This document shows positions 23,301-34,742 of a stretch of 64,000 bases of DNA, in pieces. This DNA comes from Glycine soja (taxonomy: Eukaryota; Streptophyta; Magnoliopsida; Fabales; Fabaceae), in contig NC_041002.1 of the NCBI RefSeq assembly GCF_004193775.1, forward strand, positions 34,569,112 through 34,633,111. The letters run 5' to 3'. Below the pieces are notes generated by a model. That model was given only the letters and a program-made list of their open reading frames with translations, was not told the origin of the DNA and did not search any database. The translations under genes were made by a program, and so were the position numbers. Position 1 is the stretch's first letter. Every line of letters begins with the position of its first letter.

Positions 23301-24435
23301 GAGGGTTACCTTGAGAGTCTTTTTTATACTTTTATTCATTTCAACTTTTGAGTTGGGCTCTACTCCTTTTGTCTTGTACATTAATCTTTCATTGCACTTT
23401 TGTTCCTTTCTTGTACAATTTAGAGATCTTTTGAATCTCTTTTCCTTCACTCTCCTTTGGGGGGTTTTGTTTTCTCTTTTTTTCTTTTCATTGTTGCCCA
23501 ACTTCATGCATGTATTGTTTGCATCGCTCTTCCCGCTGGTTTAGTGGTGGTTCCTATTTTTCTTTTGCTATTTTTTTGTGTTGTTTTTAGAAAACAAATA
23601 TGCTTTGGCTCGGAGGGGGTAGCAAAGGATAAACTAGTGTTTGGGATGTTGAAACATGGCCATGCGTCATTTCAAATCTTGACTTAGATCCTTTTGTAGT
23701 TTGGATTTTGGGACAAAACCTTAACAACAAGCCCCTAATTGTTTTTTTATTTCTTTATTACCCTAATTTTTGCCTAGGCCGCCCTTTCGGGTTCTCGACC
23801 TACCGGGTAAGAACTTTTAATCTGCCCCTATGTTCGCTTGAGGCTTATGCACGGTGCCTCTCATTGCCCCAGTGTAGGACGCTGAGGTATTTATGACCTT
23901 GTAGCAAGCAAGAAAAGAAAGAAACTGTGCAGGTTCTTGAAAATGAATTTTCAAGGATGAGAAACATTCAAAGGATTTTCAATTGACGAATTAAGTTGAA
24001 CGACTCCTGTTCTTGATAACTTACTTTTCTCTCAAAAAGTCAACTTTTAGGAATGATAAAAATGAGGTCACATGAATGTCTGTACTTTTTTATTTGCAAC
24101 ACAGTCAATCAAACATTTTTTTTACTCGTCGTTTATGGCACCCTCACCAAATGTGTAGAATAAGCAATTTCTGATTGAACAGACTTGGAAGTCGAACCCT
24201 GGAGCGTAGGTTGCTTTGACAAATAAACCAATGGCATACATTCACATTCCAATTAAATAAGCAAAGATGTAATTGTGAGAGAATGAAAGACAAGGACATC
24301 AAATTTATCCATATTATTAGCATTGTGATTGTTGTTTACAGTAATGGCATAAACTTGAAAATCCTAATGAGTCATTGGAGACATCTAACAAAAACCTTCA
24401 AATTACCTCATGCATAGTGTCGCATGCCAACGTTA
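23301..24435 (-). other. Ogre-like internal remnant, pol missing
   Basis: Autonomous relatives would have protease and pol on this side of gag. I see no RT, RNase H or integrase motifs, only T-rich non-coding text and short unrelated frames on the plus strand. Confidence 0.6.
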
Positions 24436-25975
24436 GAATTCACAAGAGATTATCCTCCTCAAATTTTAGCCAGCTCGCATGAATCAGATTTTGCACCTTA
24501 TGCTTCAGGGACATACAATGCTCAATTGAAGGCCCCGAAACTCCTCCATGATAAGCACATTTTGCATTCGATTTGTATCCTCAGAAAAATGGAGGTTGAG
24601 GAACCTTGGCTGGGGTTATGGCTACCATTGCATTATCGAGCAGATAAGGGAGTAAGTCAACATATGACACTGGAATTGGGGTGAATTCTACATGCTTCTT
24701 TTTTGGAAAATTCCTTCCTTAGTTGGTGCTTTGGTTTTTGTTAAGGGTGGTGTTTGGTATTGGATGTGCGGCAGGCGAGCCTTGTGGTTGACTTAGGGGT
24801 GGCCTTTGCGGATGATTGGGCATTCTTGACTGGTAGGGTGGTGGGTAATGAGAAGGATTGATATTGACCGTGTATTGATATTGTTGAGCTGGTGGGGGAT
24901 TTGGCCATGTAGGAATGACAGTCACAACATGGAGGCATGTGTCTCTTTCGCCAATGAAAACTAGATTGGAAAACCCACTTCTATCCTTTTGCCAATGAAA
25001 ACTAGATTGGCAAAGCTTGAAGGCATGTATCCCATCATCTTCTCATAGTAGAACACCGGTAACATGTCCATTATCATTGTTATCATCTCCTTTTTCGTCA
25101 TTAGGGGTGCTACTTGAGCTGCCAGATCCCTCCACCTTTGGGCATATTCTTTGAAAGATTCATGCTCTTTTTTACACATGCTCTATAGTTGCATCCTATC
25201 CGGAGCCATATCAAAATTGTACTGATACTTCCTAATAAAGGCAACCATTAGGTCCTTCCATGAATGGACTCGGAAGGGTTCTAGATTAGTATACTAGGTC
25301 ACGACTGCCCCAGTAAGACTTTCCAAGAAGAAATGCATCAACAATTTTTCATTTTTTGAGTATGCCCTCATTTTCTTGTTGTACATTTTCAGGTGATTCT
25401 TGGGGCAAGCAGTCCCCTTGTACTTATTGAAGTCTTACACCTTGAACTTCGGAGGCATAACAATGTTAGGCACTAGGCACAACTCTGCCATGTCAACAAA
25501 AGCATGATCTCGGCCTCGTTCAATGGCCCTCATCCTTTCCTCTATATGATCAAATTTTCCCCTTTCTTCCATGGCCGGAGGCAGTCTTCCCACCGCAAAA
25601 TGCAAGGGTCATGGTTGTGGGCGATACTGAGGGCCCCCCAAAGTGTCCAACAGGGGTATATCACCAACTGCTTGCCCCTTAGTGGCATACCCGAGGTAAG
25701 GTTCAAAGCTGGCTAGATTGTGGTCTCGGGGTGCTTCATGTGTCTCCCCCATGGGTTGAGAGACATGTGCATGATCAGATTGGGGTTGTTGGCTCTTAAT
25801 GGGCATCAGTGCAGAGTTGTTGACATTCTCATCGAGAGTGTGTGCAACATCGGGTAGTGTATAGGTGGGAGGCAAGCCATATGTTGGGAAAGAGTTCTTG
25901 CTCTGCACAACATGGGAATTGCCTGTACTTCCCAATGCTTCTCGTCCCCTACCTACCATATCCGAGACAGGAGGA
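24436..25975 (-). pseudogene. gag: Ogre/Tat-like Gag, C-terminal two thirds
   Basis: Read from 25975 downward. A linker (DENVNNSALMPIKSQQPQSD, then SFEPYLGYATKGQAVGDIPL) leads into the gag core with CKKEHESFKEYAQRWRDLAA (about 25180) and MDMLPVFYYEKMMGYMPSSF. A proline-rich stretch (PPPAQQYQYTVNINPSHYPP, about 24900) follows, then the C-terminal region with the zinc-knuckle-like CAYHGGVSGPSIEHC (about 24570-24530). Stops and frame changes at several points (for example 24983-24945 and a TGA before the zinc region) disable it. Its N-terminus lies at 34743-35037, moved 8.8 kb away by insertion of SIRE-A, which shares the junction base for base at the GAGGA duplication. It would have been the particle protein of the element. 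Confidence 0.85.
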
Positions 25976-27051
25976 TGTTGGACAAGTGGCCTCAGATATC
26001 TTAAGAAGGGGGGGGGGTTGAATTAAGATATTACAAATTATTTCCCCAATTAAAAATTCTATTTAACTTTCTATTCAAGTTATAAATTCCCTTAATAATG
26101 AATTTCTTAATTAATGATTCAAACGAAAAATTTGAATATGAATATAAAACAATAATAAATAAAGGAGTTTAAGGGAAGAGAAAATGCAAACTCAGATTTA
26201 TACTGGTTCGGCCACACCCTTGTGCCTACGTCCAGTCCCCAAGCAACCCGCTTGAGAGTTCCACTATCTTGTAAATTCCTTTTACAAGTTCTAAACACAC
26301 AAGGACAATCCTTCCTTTGTGTTTAGAATCCTTTCATAATAAGAGACCCTCAGTCTCTTAATCCCTTTTCAGAATAAAGAAGAAGAGAAGAAGAAATCTC
26401 TCTTGAAAGAGATAGATTGAACAATTTGAGCACTCAAATAATTCCTTATTGAATCACAAGTGTTTTGGCCAAGGAATTTGTAAGAGGATAAAACAATTTT
26501 TCTTGTTAAGAGGATAAGACCTTTTTGTTCTTCAAAACTCTTGGCAAATTCGTGTCTCAAGTCACATATATATAGGCCTTTGATAGCCATTCAAGAACCA
26601 AATAAAAAGATGTGACTATTGAGAATATTTTCTGAAAATCTGCTCTGGTAATCGATTACAGTATTTGTGTAATCGATTACAAGCTTTAAAATTTGAATTA
26701 AAACGTTCAGAAACTGCTGGTAATCGATTACCATATATGTGTAATCGATTACACAGTGCAAATTTTGAATTCAAATTTTAATAGTTGTTGTAAATCAGTT
26801 TTGGCCACTGGTAATCGATTACCAGAGAGTAAATTTGTTGAAAAAGACTTTTTAACTTAAATTTCTTGGCCAAACTTTTTGCTACTTCAATTGGAATTCC
26901 CTTCCTATTTAATATACCCTTTCTAAGACTCTAGAGACTGTCTTGATCATCCATCTTAAATATCTTTAATTTCTTTGTCTTGAATTAAAGCTTTGAGATG
27001 CATGTGAAACTTTGGCATCATCAAAACATTCAGCTTGATCCTTTGTCTACA
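25976..27051 (-). repeat. SIRE-A LTR, left copy (3' LTR)
   Basis: 1076 bases, TGTTGGACAAG to TTTGTCTACA on the plus strand. It differs from the right copy by scattered substitutions and lacks about 21 bases near 26817, where the right copy has one more ATCGATTAC-type unit. The reverse strand carries the palindrome cluster (26645-26830), then a CCTATATATATGTG TATA region (about 26560-26575). A run of ten or more G near 26010 is the C tract found near the 3' end of these LTRs. Confidence 0.95.
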
Positions 27052-27065
27052 ATCTCCCCCTTTTT
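27052..27065 (-). other. SIRE-A polypurine tract
   Basis: AAAAAGGGGGAGAT on the minus strand directly adjoins the 3' LTR. The same text precedes the SIRE-B 3' LTR. Confidence 0.9.
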
Positions 27066-27457
27066 GATGATGACAATCCCTGAAATCAAGACAAGCTATA
27101 TACAAGATGATAGCACGTTCACACAACCCTTACTCCCCCTATCTTTTGGCATGTATGCCTAACTTTACTTAATGATAAATTTCTAATTGATAATTGATTT
27201 CTAACCCAAGTTCTCTCAAGTTCTCTCCCCCTTTGGCAACATCAAAAAGAACTAAGCAACATAATCAATATCCAAACAGAGCCAAACAATAAACCAAAAT
27301 AAATCCATACATTGTCATAACCAACCAAATCAAAGTCAAGAAATATAATATAAGTGCAAGATTACGATAACTAAGCAATAAAAAGCCAAATACACGGCAA
27401 TAAACCAAAGTACTAATAATACTTAATTACTAATAATACTTAGTCATAATACTTAAG
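27066..27457 (-). other. SIRE-A spacer between 3' ORF and LTR
   Basis: Non-coding AC-rich text on the plus strand. It contains the phrase CCTTTGGCAACATC, also found downstream of the SIRE-B ORF in complement. Confidence 0.6.
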
Positions 27458-28591
27458 CTAAGATGATGATGGAGGCGGTGGTGGTGGATCAAAGCAAGTA
27501 CGGATGAAGGAGACATCTTCTTCAACTTTGGTGATCCTTGATTCCATGGCATCGAACCGCATGTCGACCTGCAATTCCATGGCATCAAACTTGTCACCTA
27601 CAAAAGTCTGAAGTCCATCAAACTTGTCCATGAGCCTTCGAAGAAGAGTGGAATTATCTTCAACTGGTAGGTTGCCTTCTTCATCAGTGGGTTGAGTGCC
27701 CTTTTTGACCCAAGAGCCATCATGCTCTTTGCGGTAACCAAAAGAAGCAATCACAGCAGCACCAATTAAAAAAGATCTCTTGATTGGAACATAAGGTTCA
27801 GAATCAAGAGGAATTTGAAAATGGCGGAAAAAGAGAGTGACAAGATGTGGATATGGCAAAGGTGCATTTAATCACAATGCCTTATGCATGCGATATCTTA
27901 CAAGATGTGCCCAGTCAAGTTGACACCCGGTATGAAAGGCCCACATGATAACAAGATCTTCCTCAGAAACCTGGGCAAGATTGGAAGATCGTGGAAGCAA
28001 AATCCGCACAATCAGATAATGAAGAATGCGGCTTTCAAAAACCAATGAGCCGGCAAGAAGGCGTCCGGTCATATCCGCATTGTTGGTGCAAACCAACTGG
28101 CGGGCATCATGTGCAGAAAAATCAAACTTCCAATCGTCATTCAGTGTACCTTCAAATGGTACACTGTCACTGGACAATTGGGTTAAGTCATGGAAAAGGG
28201 ATTGGTTAATGACCATTTTTATCCCAAAAACCTCAAAAATCAAAGTACTGTCCTGAATTTCAAGATTACAATAAAAGGCTTTAACCAATTCAGGATAAAT
28301 AGGCAATTGTAATGACATGAAAGGTATGAGACCTAAATTCTGAAATGCTTGAATGCAATCAAAGGTTTTAGCAGAAAAGAATTCCATATCAATGAACTTA
28401 GGATCGATAATGGAACAAGATGAGAAAAGATTTGAATACCGTTTCTGCTGTTCTTCGGAAGAAAACAATGTGGAAGAGGATAATGAGGGTGGAATTGGTG
28501 CTGTGGATACGCTAATGGCGCCGGAACGATGAGCTCTTGAAGCCGAAGCGGAGGCAGATGACCCCTTACGTTTCTTTGACGATTCTGCCAT
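27458..28591 (-). pseudogene. SIRE-A 3' ORF (putative plant transposon domain), one stop
   Basis: ATG at 28591, 377 codons to 27458 with a single in-frame TGA at 27872-27874. The SIRE-B copy has an arginine CGA codon there, so one C-to-T change broke it. The N-terminus is basic and serine-rich (SKKRKGSSASAS, NLS-like). The central domain contains SSEEQQKRYSNLFSSCSIID, KAFYCNLEIQ, DARQLVCTNNADMTGRLLAG and HYLIVRILLPRSSNLAQVSE. The C-terminus is a heptad-like DAM repeat ending in prolines. This matches what is usually annotated as a putative plant transposon protein domain. It occupies the slot where SIRE elements carry an envelope-like ORF, but I see no signal peptide or membrane segment, so an envelope role is not supported. 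Function unknown. Confidence 0.8.
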
Positions 28592-28772
28592 TTGAAGGAG
28601 TTTTTGCAGATTTCAATTGGTGAAATCAAAAGAAAAATGAAAAAGAAGAAGATTGCAATTTACGGGAGTCGATTTGATGAAGAAATGAGTGAGATAGGAA
28701 GGTTTGGAGGTTTGGGAATGGAGGAACGTCGCAAGGAGGAAGGGGCTGCGTAGGGGTTTCTGGAAAATGTGA

Positions 28773-28935
28773 TATTTATAGAGCAGGACGCGTGGTAATC
28801 GATTACAAGTAATGGTAATCGATTACAGGAGGAGGCAGACTACTGGTAATCGATTACATGAATACTGTAATTGATTACAGGCCATCTGTTCTAGTGTAAT
28901 CGATTACAGTATTCATGTAATCGATTACCAGAACA
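28773..28935 (-). promoter_or_regulatory. Candidate internal promoter before the SIRE-A 3' ORF
   Basis: Reading the minus strand: six GTAATCGATTAC-type palindromes (one with ATTGAT) between 28935 and 28794, then TATAAATA at 28780-28773, then the ORF start at 28591, about 189 bases downstream. The LTRs of this element show the same order of palindrome cluster then TATA box. Promoter activity is inferred from layout only. Confidence 0.55.
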
Positions 28936-29084
28936 AAAAATAGCCTTTTCCTAAAAGAAAACTTATTTCTAAGTCTAAAAACTTATACTATCTTAAGAGT
29001 TAATTATACTAACAAGAAAAGTAAACTAAATTAAACAAAACAAGCGTCATACTTAATCAAAACACAATCAATCATTCATAAAAA

Positions 29085-31871
29085 TTACCTATCCAAATCA
29101 CTAAGGTCTAAAAGGCCTAATTCTCTTCTTATTGAAAAGAATATTTCTTTTGGGAGAGGTTTTGTAAAGATATCAGCAAGCTGATTCTTTGTATCAACAA
29201 ACTCTAATATACAATCTCCCTTTAGGACATGATCTCTAAGAAAATGGTGCCTAATTTCTATATGTTTGGTTCTAGAGTGTTGAACAGGGTTTTTGGATAG
29301 ATTTATGGCACTAGTATTATCACACCTAATAGGTATACGATCAAGAAGGATACCATAGTCAGATAATTGTTGCTTCATCCATAAAATCTGTGCACAACAA
29401 CTGCCGGCAGAAATATATTCCGCTTCAGCAGTGGATAAAGCAACACTGTTTTGTTTCTTACTATGCCATGAGACAAGAGCGGATCCAATGAATTGACAAG
29501 TTCCACTTGTGCTTTTTCTATCAGTTTTAGATCCGGCCAAGTCAGAATCAGAATATCCTATTAAGTTACATGTTGAGTTCTTAGGATACCATAATCCTAA
29601 ATTTATTGTACCTAATAGATATCTCATAATTCTCTTAACTGCACTCAAATGTGATTGTTTAGGGTTGGATTGAAACCTAGCACACATTCATACACTAAAC
29701 ATAATATCAGGTCTACTAGCAGATAAATAGAGAAGAGATCCGATCATACCTCGATACTGTTTCATGTCTATAGATTGACCAGATTCATCTTTATCTAAGT
29801 AACAGCTAGTGCTCATCGGTGTAGCCATGTGTTTTGCACTTTCCATCCCAAATCTTTTGATTAATTCCTTGCAATACTTGGATTGATTGATGAATATACC
29901 TTCTTGAGTTTGCTTGATTTGTAATCCCAGGAAGTACTTTAGTTCTCCCATCATTGACATTTCAAATTCACTTTGCATATCAAGGGAAAACTCCTTGCAC
30001 AATGAATCATTAGTGGATCCAAAAATTATATCATCAACATATATTTGAACCAACAAAATATCATTATGCTTTCTCTTTATGAATAATGTGGTATCCACTT
30101 TTCCTCTAGAAAATTCTTTTTCTAGGAGAAAATTACTTAAACGTTCATACCACGCCCTAGGGGCTTGTTTCAAACCATAAAGAGCCTTTTGTAATTTATA
30201 AACATGATTTGGTTTATCCGGGATTTCAAAACCTGGAGGTTGTTCAACATATACTTCTTCTTGAATTAAACCATTTAGAAAATCACTTTTAACATCCATT
30301 TGATAGAGCTTAAAATTCATTATGGATGCATATGCTAAGAGCATTCTAATGGCTTCTAATCTTGCAACTGGAGCATATGTTTCTTCATAGTCTATTCCCT
30401 CTTCTTGATTATACCTTTTTGCTACTAACCTAGCCTTATTTCTAATAATTATGCCATGTCCATCTAATTTATTTCTAAAAACCCATTTTGTTCCTATGAC
30501 AGGATAATTTTCAGGTTTTTCTACTAGTTTCCACACATTGTTTCTTTCAAATTGATTCAGTTCTTCTTGCATGGCAATGATCCAGTTATCATCTACTATG
30601 GCTTCTTTTATATTTTTAGGTTCAATCATAGATACAAAAGCCATATTATTGCATAAATCTTTAAGAGAATGTCTAGTTGTTACCCCTTTTGATATATCAC
30701 CAATAATGTTGTCGAGGGGATGATCTCTTGAGGCTTTCCATTCTCTTGGAAGTTCATTATTTGCTCTAACTCCATTATCTTGAGAATCTTCATTGCTTCC
30801 TTCATCTTTTTCTTTAGATTCATTTCCATGAATATGTGTATCATCTAAGGAATCTGAAATATCATCTAAAAAATCCTTCCTTGGAAGAATGGCTTCACCC
30901 CAAAAATATTTTGGAAGAGGTGTATCATTTAATAAAGTTCTAGCAATCTCTTCCAAAGATCTATTTTTCCTTTCAACAACACCATTTTGTTGAGGGGTTC
31001 TTAGTGCAGAAAATTTATGCTCAATCCCATGCTTATCACAAAATAATTCAAATTCTTTATTTTCAAACTCACCCCCATGATCACTCCTAATAGATATAAT
31101 CTTGAGATTTTTCTTATTTTGAATGATTTTTGCAAGTTTTCTAAATGCTTGGAATGCATCATTCTTATGAGTGATAAAAAGAGTCCATGTGTATCTAGAA
31201 TAATCATCAACTATAACAAGAGCATAGTAACTTCCTCCAAAACTCATGATTCTGGAAGGACCAAAGAAATCCATATGTAGTAATTGTAAGGGTTGAGTAG
31301 TTGAAACAATGTTTTTAGATTTGAAAGAAACTCTAGTTTGTTTTCCCTTTTGACAAGCATCACATAGCCTATCTTTTTCAAATCTTAGTTTTGGCAAACC
31401 AACAACTAAATCTTTTGATATTAATCTATTTAAGTGTTCCATGTTTATATGTGCAATCCGTTTATGCCATAACCATGGATCATCATCTTTACTAAGAAAA
31501 CATTGATTATTATCTAGTTTTTGACTTAAGTCTATCATGTAAACATTGTTGACTCTAAACCCTATATGCTTTATATTCGTATCATGTTTATGTTCAATGA
31601 CACACTTTTGAGAATCAAATGATACCAGATAGCCTTTGTCACATAATTGACTCACACTAAGCAGACTATGTTTAAGACCTTCAACAAGTAGAACATTTTC
31701 AATGGAGGTTGAAGAATTTGTACCTATTTTTCCAACTCCAAGAATTCTACCTTTGTTGTTGTCACCATAAGTTACATGTCCGCTTTTCTTGGGAGAGATA
31801 TGTGTGAATTTTGATTCGTCTCCCGTCATATGTTTTGAGCATCCGCTATCTATGTACCACTTTTTCCTCAA
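29085..31871 (-). pseudogene. pol: SIRE-A Pol (PR-IN-RT-RNase H)
   Basis: Copia-type order. Protease: [14 protein letters not shown] right at the start. Integrase: [15 protein letters not shown] with CDACQKGK (zinc site), then D in HMDFFGP, D in IRSDHGGEF and E in [11 protein letters not shown], so the catalytic triad is present. Just after FWGEAI (about 30888) the text jumps to LPRKDFLDD, so the integrase C-terminal region of roughly a hundred residues is deleted in frame. [27 protein letters not shown] and [13 protein letters not shown] at 29688-29690 splits off the RNase H part (STAEAEY, DIFTKPLPKE), which ends at 29085. The frame differs from gag; a TAG lies upstream of the protease in the pol frame, so the natural expression mode is unclear. 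Confidence 0.9.
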
Positions 31872-31885
31872 GGGTTCCTACATAA

Positions 31886-33595
31886 TCAAGGTTGTAACTT
31901 AGGTACCCAAACTTTATTGGGTCCTTGTGTGTTAGTATGAATAACAGATCCTTTTAGGACCCAAATCATTTTAATATTGTTACAATTTCTTCTAAAATAG
32001 CATGTAGATGTGCCATGCCCTTTTCTTCCACAGTAAAAACATGTGATAAAACTAGAACTATATTTTTGTGTGGAAGTATAGAAGTTTTTATGAAATTTTT
32101 GTTGTTTTTCATATTTATATCCTAGTCCAGCCTTATTGGAGGCATGTCTTTGTTTTCCTAATATGACATCTAAATTATTTTTACTATAAGAGAATTTTGC
32201 AAGTGAGTTTTTCAACTCTTTGATTTCTTTTTCATACTTTTCACAACAACTACAAGAATCCGACGTTTTCTTGTCAGAAATAATAGAGATATGAACTTTT
32301 TCATTTGGTTTAGAAATTGAGACTTCATTTCTAAGATGATCTAATTCTTTGTTTAATTTTGAAATTTCATTTTCTAAATTTGAAATTGTTTTCTTTGAAG
32401 ATGAAAATAACTTTGCAAGTTTAATTGACTCTTTATGCAGATCAGCAAATGCATCTTGCAATTCATCAAAAGAAATAGATAAATTGTTTGAAGATGTTAC
32501 CTCTTCATCACTTTCATAATTTTTTGCCATAAGACAGAGGTTTATTTCTTCATTTTCTGAATCTTCAGAAGATTCCATATCGTTTTCATCCCATGTAATG
32601 TATGCTTTCTTCAATTTCTTTTCATTAATATTTTTCTTTTCAGACTTCTCCATCTTTTTCTTGAAGATGGGACAATCAACCCTCAGATGTCCAGGTTGAT
32701 TGCACTCAAAGCATTTTAGAGTAGAGGATGAAGTTTCTGTCCTTCTTTTATGTTTAAAATTGGGTCGCTTTTGATTTCCTCTGACTCTCAGGAACTTGTT
32801 GAATCTTTTTACAAACAGACTAATATCTTCATCATTATCCAAGTCAATTGAATCTTCTTTATCACTGTCTTCTTGGATTGCAGATGAGGCTTTAAGAGCG
32901 ATTCCCTTCTTCTTCTTATCAGTTTCTTCATGCTGATTTAATCTTAGTAATTCCATTTCATGCTCCTGCAATTTTCCAAATAACGTAGCAAGAGACATAC
33001 TAGATAAATCTTGAGATTTTGTGATGGCTGTTACCTTTGGTTGCCATTCTCTATTAAGACATCTTAAGACTTTATTTACTAGAGCTTCATTTTGAAAAGT
33101 TTTTCCTAGAGATGCAAGATGATTAACTATGTGTGTGAACCTCTTTTGCATGTCTTGTATACTTTCATTTATATTCATCCTAAAAAGTTCATATTCACGA
33201 GTTAAAGTGTTTATCCTAGATCTTTTAACATCTGTTGTGCCTTCATGTGTTACTTGTAGTGTATCCCACATATCCTTAGCACTTTTACAATTTGAAACCC
33301 TAAAGTATTCATCTATTCCTAGGGCAGATGTAATAATATTTTTGGCCTTTAAATTATATTGTACTAATCTTCTTTCTTCCTCAGTCCAATCTGCTCTAGG
33401 TTTTCCTATTGTTGCACTTCCGGCCATTATAGAGGGAACATAAGGTCCTTGTTCTATGGCTTCCCAAATATTTAAATCTATTGCCTCTATAAAGATTTGC
33501 ATGCGGGTTTTCCAGTAGTGGTAACCCACTCCATTAAAGATGGGAGGTTTATTTATAGAATTTCCCTCGGGAAACAAGTAGTTTGATGAGGCCAT
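31886..33595 (-). CDS. gag: SIRE-A Gag, intact frame
   Basis: 569 residues from ATG at 33595, the first ATG after the primer site. It is the particle-forming protein of the element. The N-terminal part reads NSINKPPIFNGVGYHYWKTR and TLQVTHEGTTDVKRSRINTL, the DUF4219/UBN2-type gag core of copia elements (about residues 10-225). Two CCHC knuckles are seen, CFECNQPGHLRVDC near residue 294 and CFYCGRKGHGTSTC near residue 518, with a lysine- and glutamate-rich coiled-coil-like stretch between (about 380-460). Completely open, and closely related to the SIRE-B and SIRE-C gag copies. Confidence 0.93.
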   Translation of the reverse strand: MASSNYLFPEGNSINKPPIFNGVGYHYWKTRMQIFIEAIDLNIWEAIEQGPYVPSIMAGSATIGKPRADWTEEERRLVQYNLKAKNIITSALGIDEYFRVSNCKSAKDMWDTLQVTHEGTTDVKRSRINTLTREYELFRMNINESIQDMQKRFTHIVNHLASLGKTFQNEALVNKVLRCLNREWQPKVTAITKSQDLSSMSLATLFGKLQEHEMELLRLNQHEETDKKKKGIALKASSAIQEDSDKEDSIDLDNDEDISLFVKRFNKFLRVRGNQKRPNFKHKRRTETSSSTLKCFECNQPGHLRVDCPIFKKKMEKSEKKNINEKKLKKAYITWDENDMESSEDSENEEINLCLMAKNYESDEEVTSSNNLSISFDELQDAFADLHKESIKLAKLFSSSKKTISNLENEISKLNKELDHLRNEVSISKPNEKVHISIISDKKTSDSCSCCEKYEKEIKELKNSLAKFSYSKNNLDVILGKQRHASNKAGLGYKYEKQQKFHKNFYTSTQKYSSSFITCFYCGRKGHGTSTCYFRRNCNNIKMIWVLKGSVIHTNTQGPNKVWVPKLQP

Positions 33596-33631
33596 AATTC
33601 TTGAAGCTTCTAAACTTTATACAAGAATGAA

Positions 33632-33643
33632 GCTCTGATACCA
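33632..33643 (-). other. SIRE-A primer binding site (tRNA-Met type)
   Basis: TGGTATCAGAGC on the minus strand, two bases inside the 5' LTR end. Confidence 0.93.
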
Positions 33644-33645
33644 CT

Positions 33646-34742
33646 TGTTGGACAAGTGGCCTCAGATATCTTAAGAAAGGGGGGGGGGTTGAATTAAGAT
33701 ATTACAAATTATTTCCCCAATTAAAAATTCTATTTAACTTTCTATTCAAGTTATAAATTCCCTTAATAATGAATTTCTTAATTAATGATTCAAAAGAACA
33801 ATTTGAATATGAATATAAAACAATAATAAATAAAGGAGTTTAAGGGAAGAAAAAATGCAAACTCAGATTTATACTGGTTCGGCCACACCCTTGTGCCTAC
33901 GTCCAGTCCCCAAGCAACCCGCTTGAGAGTTCCACTATCTTGTAAATTCCTTTTACAAGTTCTAAACACACAAGGAAAATCCTTCCTTTGTGTTTAGAAT
34001 CCTTTCACAACAAGAGACCCTCGGTCTCTTAATCCCTTTTCAGAATAAAGAAGAAGAGAAGAAGAAATCTCTCTTGAAAGAGATAGATTGAACAATTTGA
34101 GCACTCAAATAATTCCTTATTGAATCACAAGTGTTTTGGCCAAGGAATTTGTAAGAGGATAAAACAATTTTGCTTGTTAAGAGGATAAGACCTTTTTGTT
34201 CTTCAAAACTCTTGGCAAATTCGTGTCTCAAGTCACATATATATAGGCCTTTGATAGCCATTCAAGAACCAAATAAAAAGATGTGACTGTTGAGAATATT
34301 TTCTGAAAATCTGCTCTGGTAATCGATTACAGTATTTGTGTAATCGATTACAAGCTTTAAAATTTGAATTAAAACGTTCAGAAACTGCTAGTAATCGATT
34401 ACCATATATGTGTAATCGATTACACAGTGCAAATTTTGAATTCAAATTTTAATAGCTATTGTAAATCAGTTTTGGCCACTGGTATTCGATTACATCCTCT
34501 GGTAATCGATTACCAGAGAGTAAATTTGTTGAAAAATACTTTTTAACTTAAATTTCTTGGCCAAACTTTTTGCTACTTCAATTGGAATTCCCTTCCTATT
34601 TAATATGCCCTTTTTAAGACTCTAGAGACTGTCTTCATCATCCATCTTGAATATCTTTAATTTCTTTGTCTTGAATTAAAGCTTTGAGACGCATGTGAAA
34701 CTTTGGCATCATCAAAACATTCAGCTTGATCCTTTGTCTACA
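33646..34742 (-). repeat. SIRE-A LTR, right copy (5' LTR)
   Basis: 1097 bases, the same ends as the left copy and very similar throughout. Palindrome cluster at 34318-34520, TATA region at about 34237-34246. It includes the extra unit (one palindrome altered to GGTATTCGATTAC) missing from the left copy. Confidence 0.95.

Larger units (their letters stand above)
25976..34742 (-). mobile_element. SIRE-like Ty1/copia element A (SIRE-A)
   Basis: 8767 bases flanked by the exact duplication GAGGA (25971-25975 and 34743-34747). It has near-identical LTRs with TG...CA ends, a tRNA-Met-type primer site and a polypurine tract. Order on the minus strand: LTR, gag, protease-integrase-RT-RNase H (copia order), 3' ORF, LTR. 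The element inserted in the gag of the Ogre-like element in the same orientation. Pol has an internal deletion and stops, so it is no longer autonomous, yet it is the least decayed element here. Confidence 0.95.

Noticed and set aside
23109..23507. Minus-strand frame with a repeated HSLSLSNPFF peptide
   Set aside because: Arises from the 63-bp tandem duplication at the solo LTR edge, not from a protein repeat.
24424..24684. Plus-strand 86-codon frame
   Set aside because: Antisense shadow of the Ogre-like gag C-terminus, which carries the recognisable zinc-knuckle-like motif.
26010..26022. G runs near LTR ends as possible regulatory G-quadruplexes
   Set aside because: They are single homopolymer tracts whose length varies between LTR copies (also 33678 and 62764); slippage explains them.
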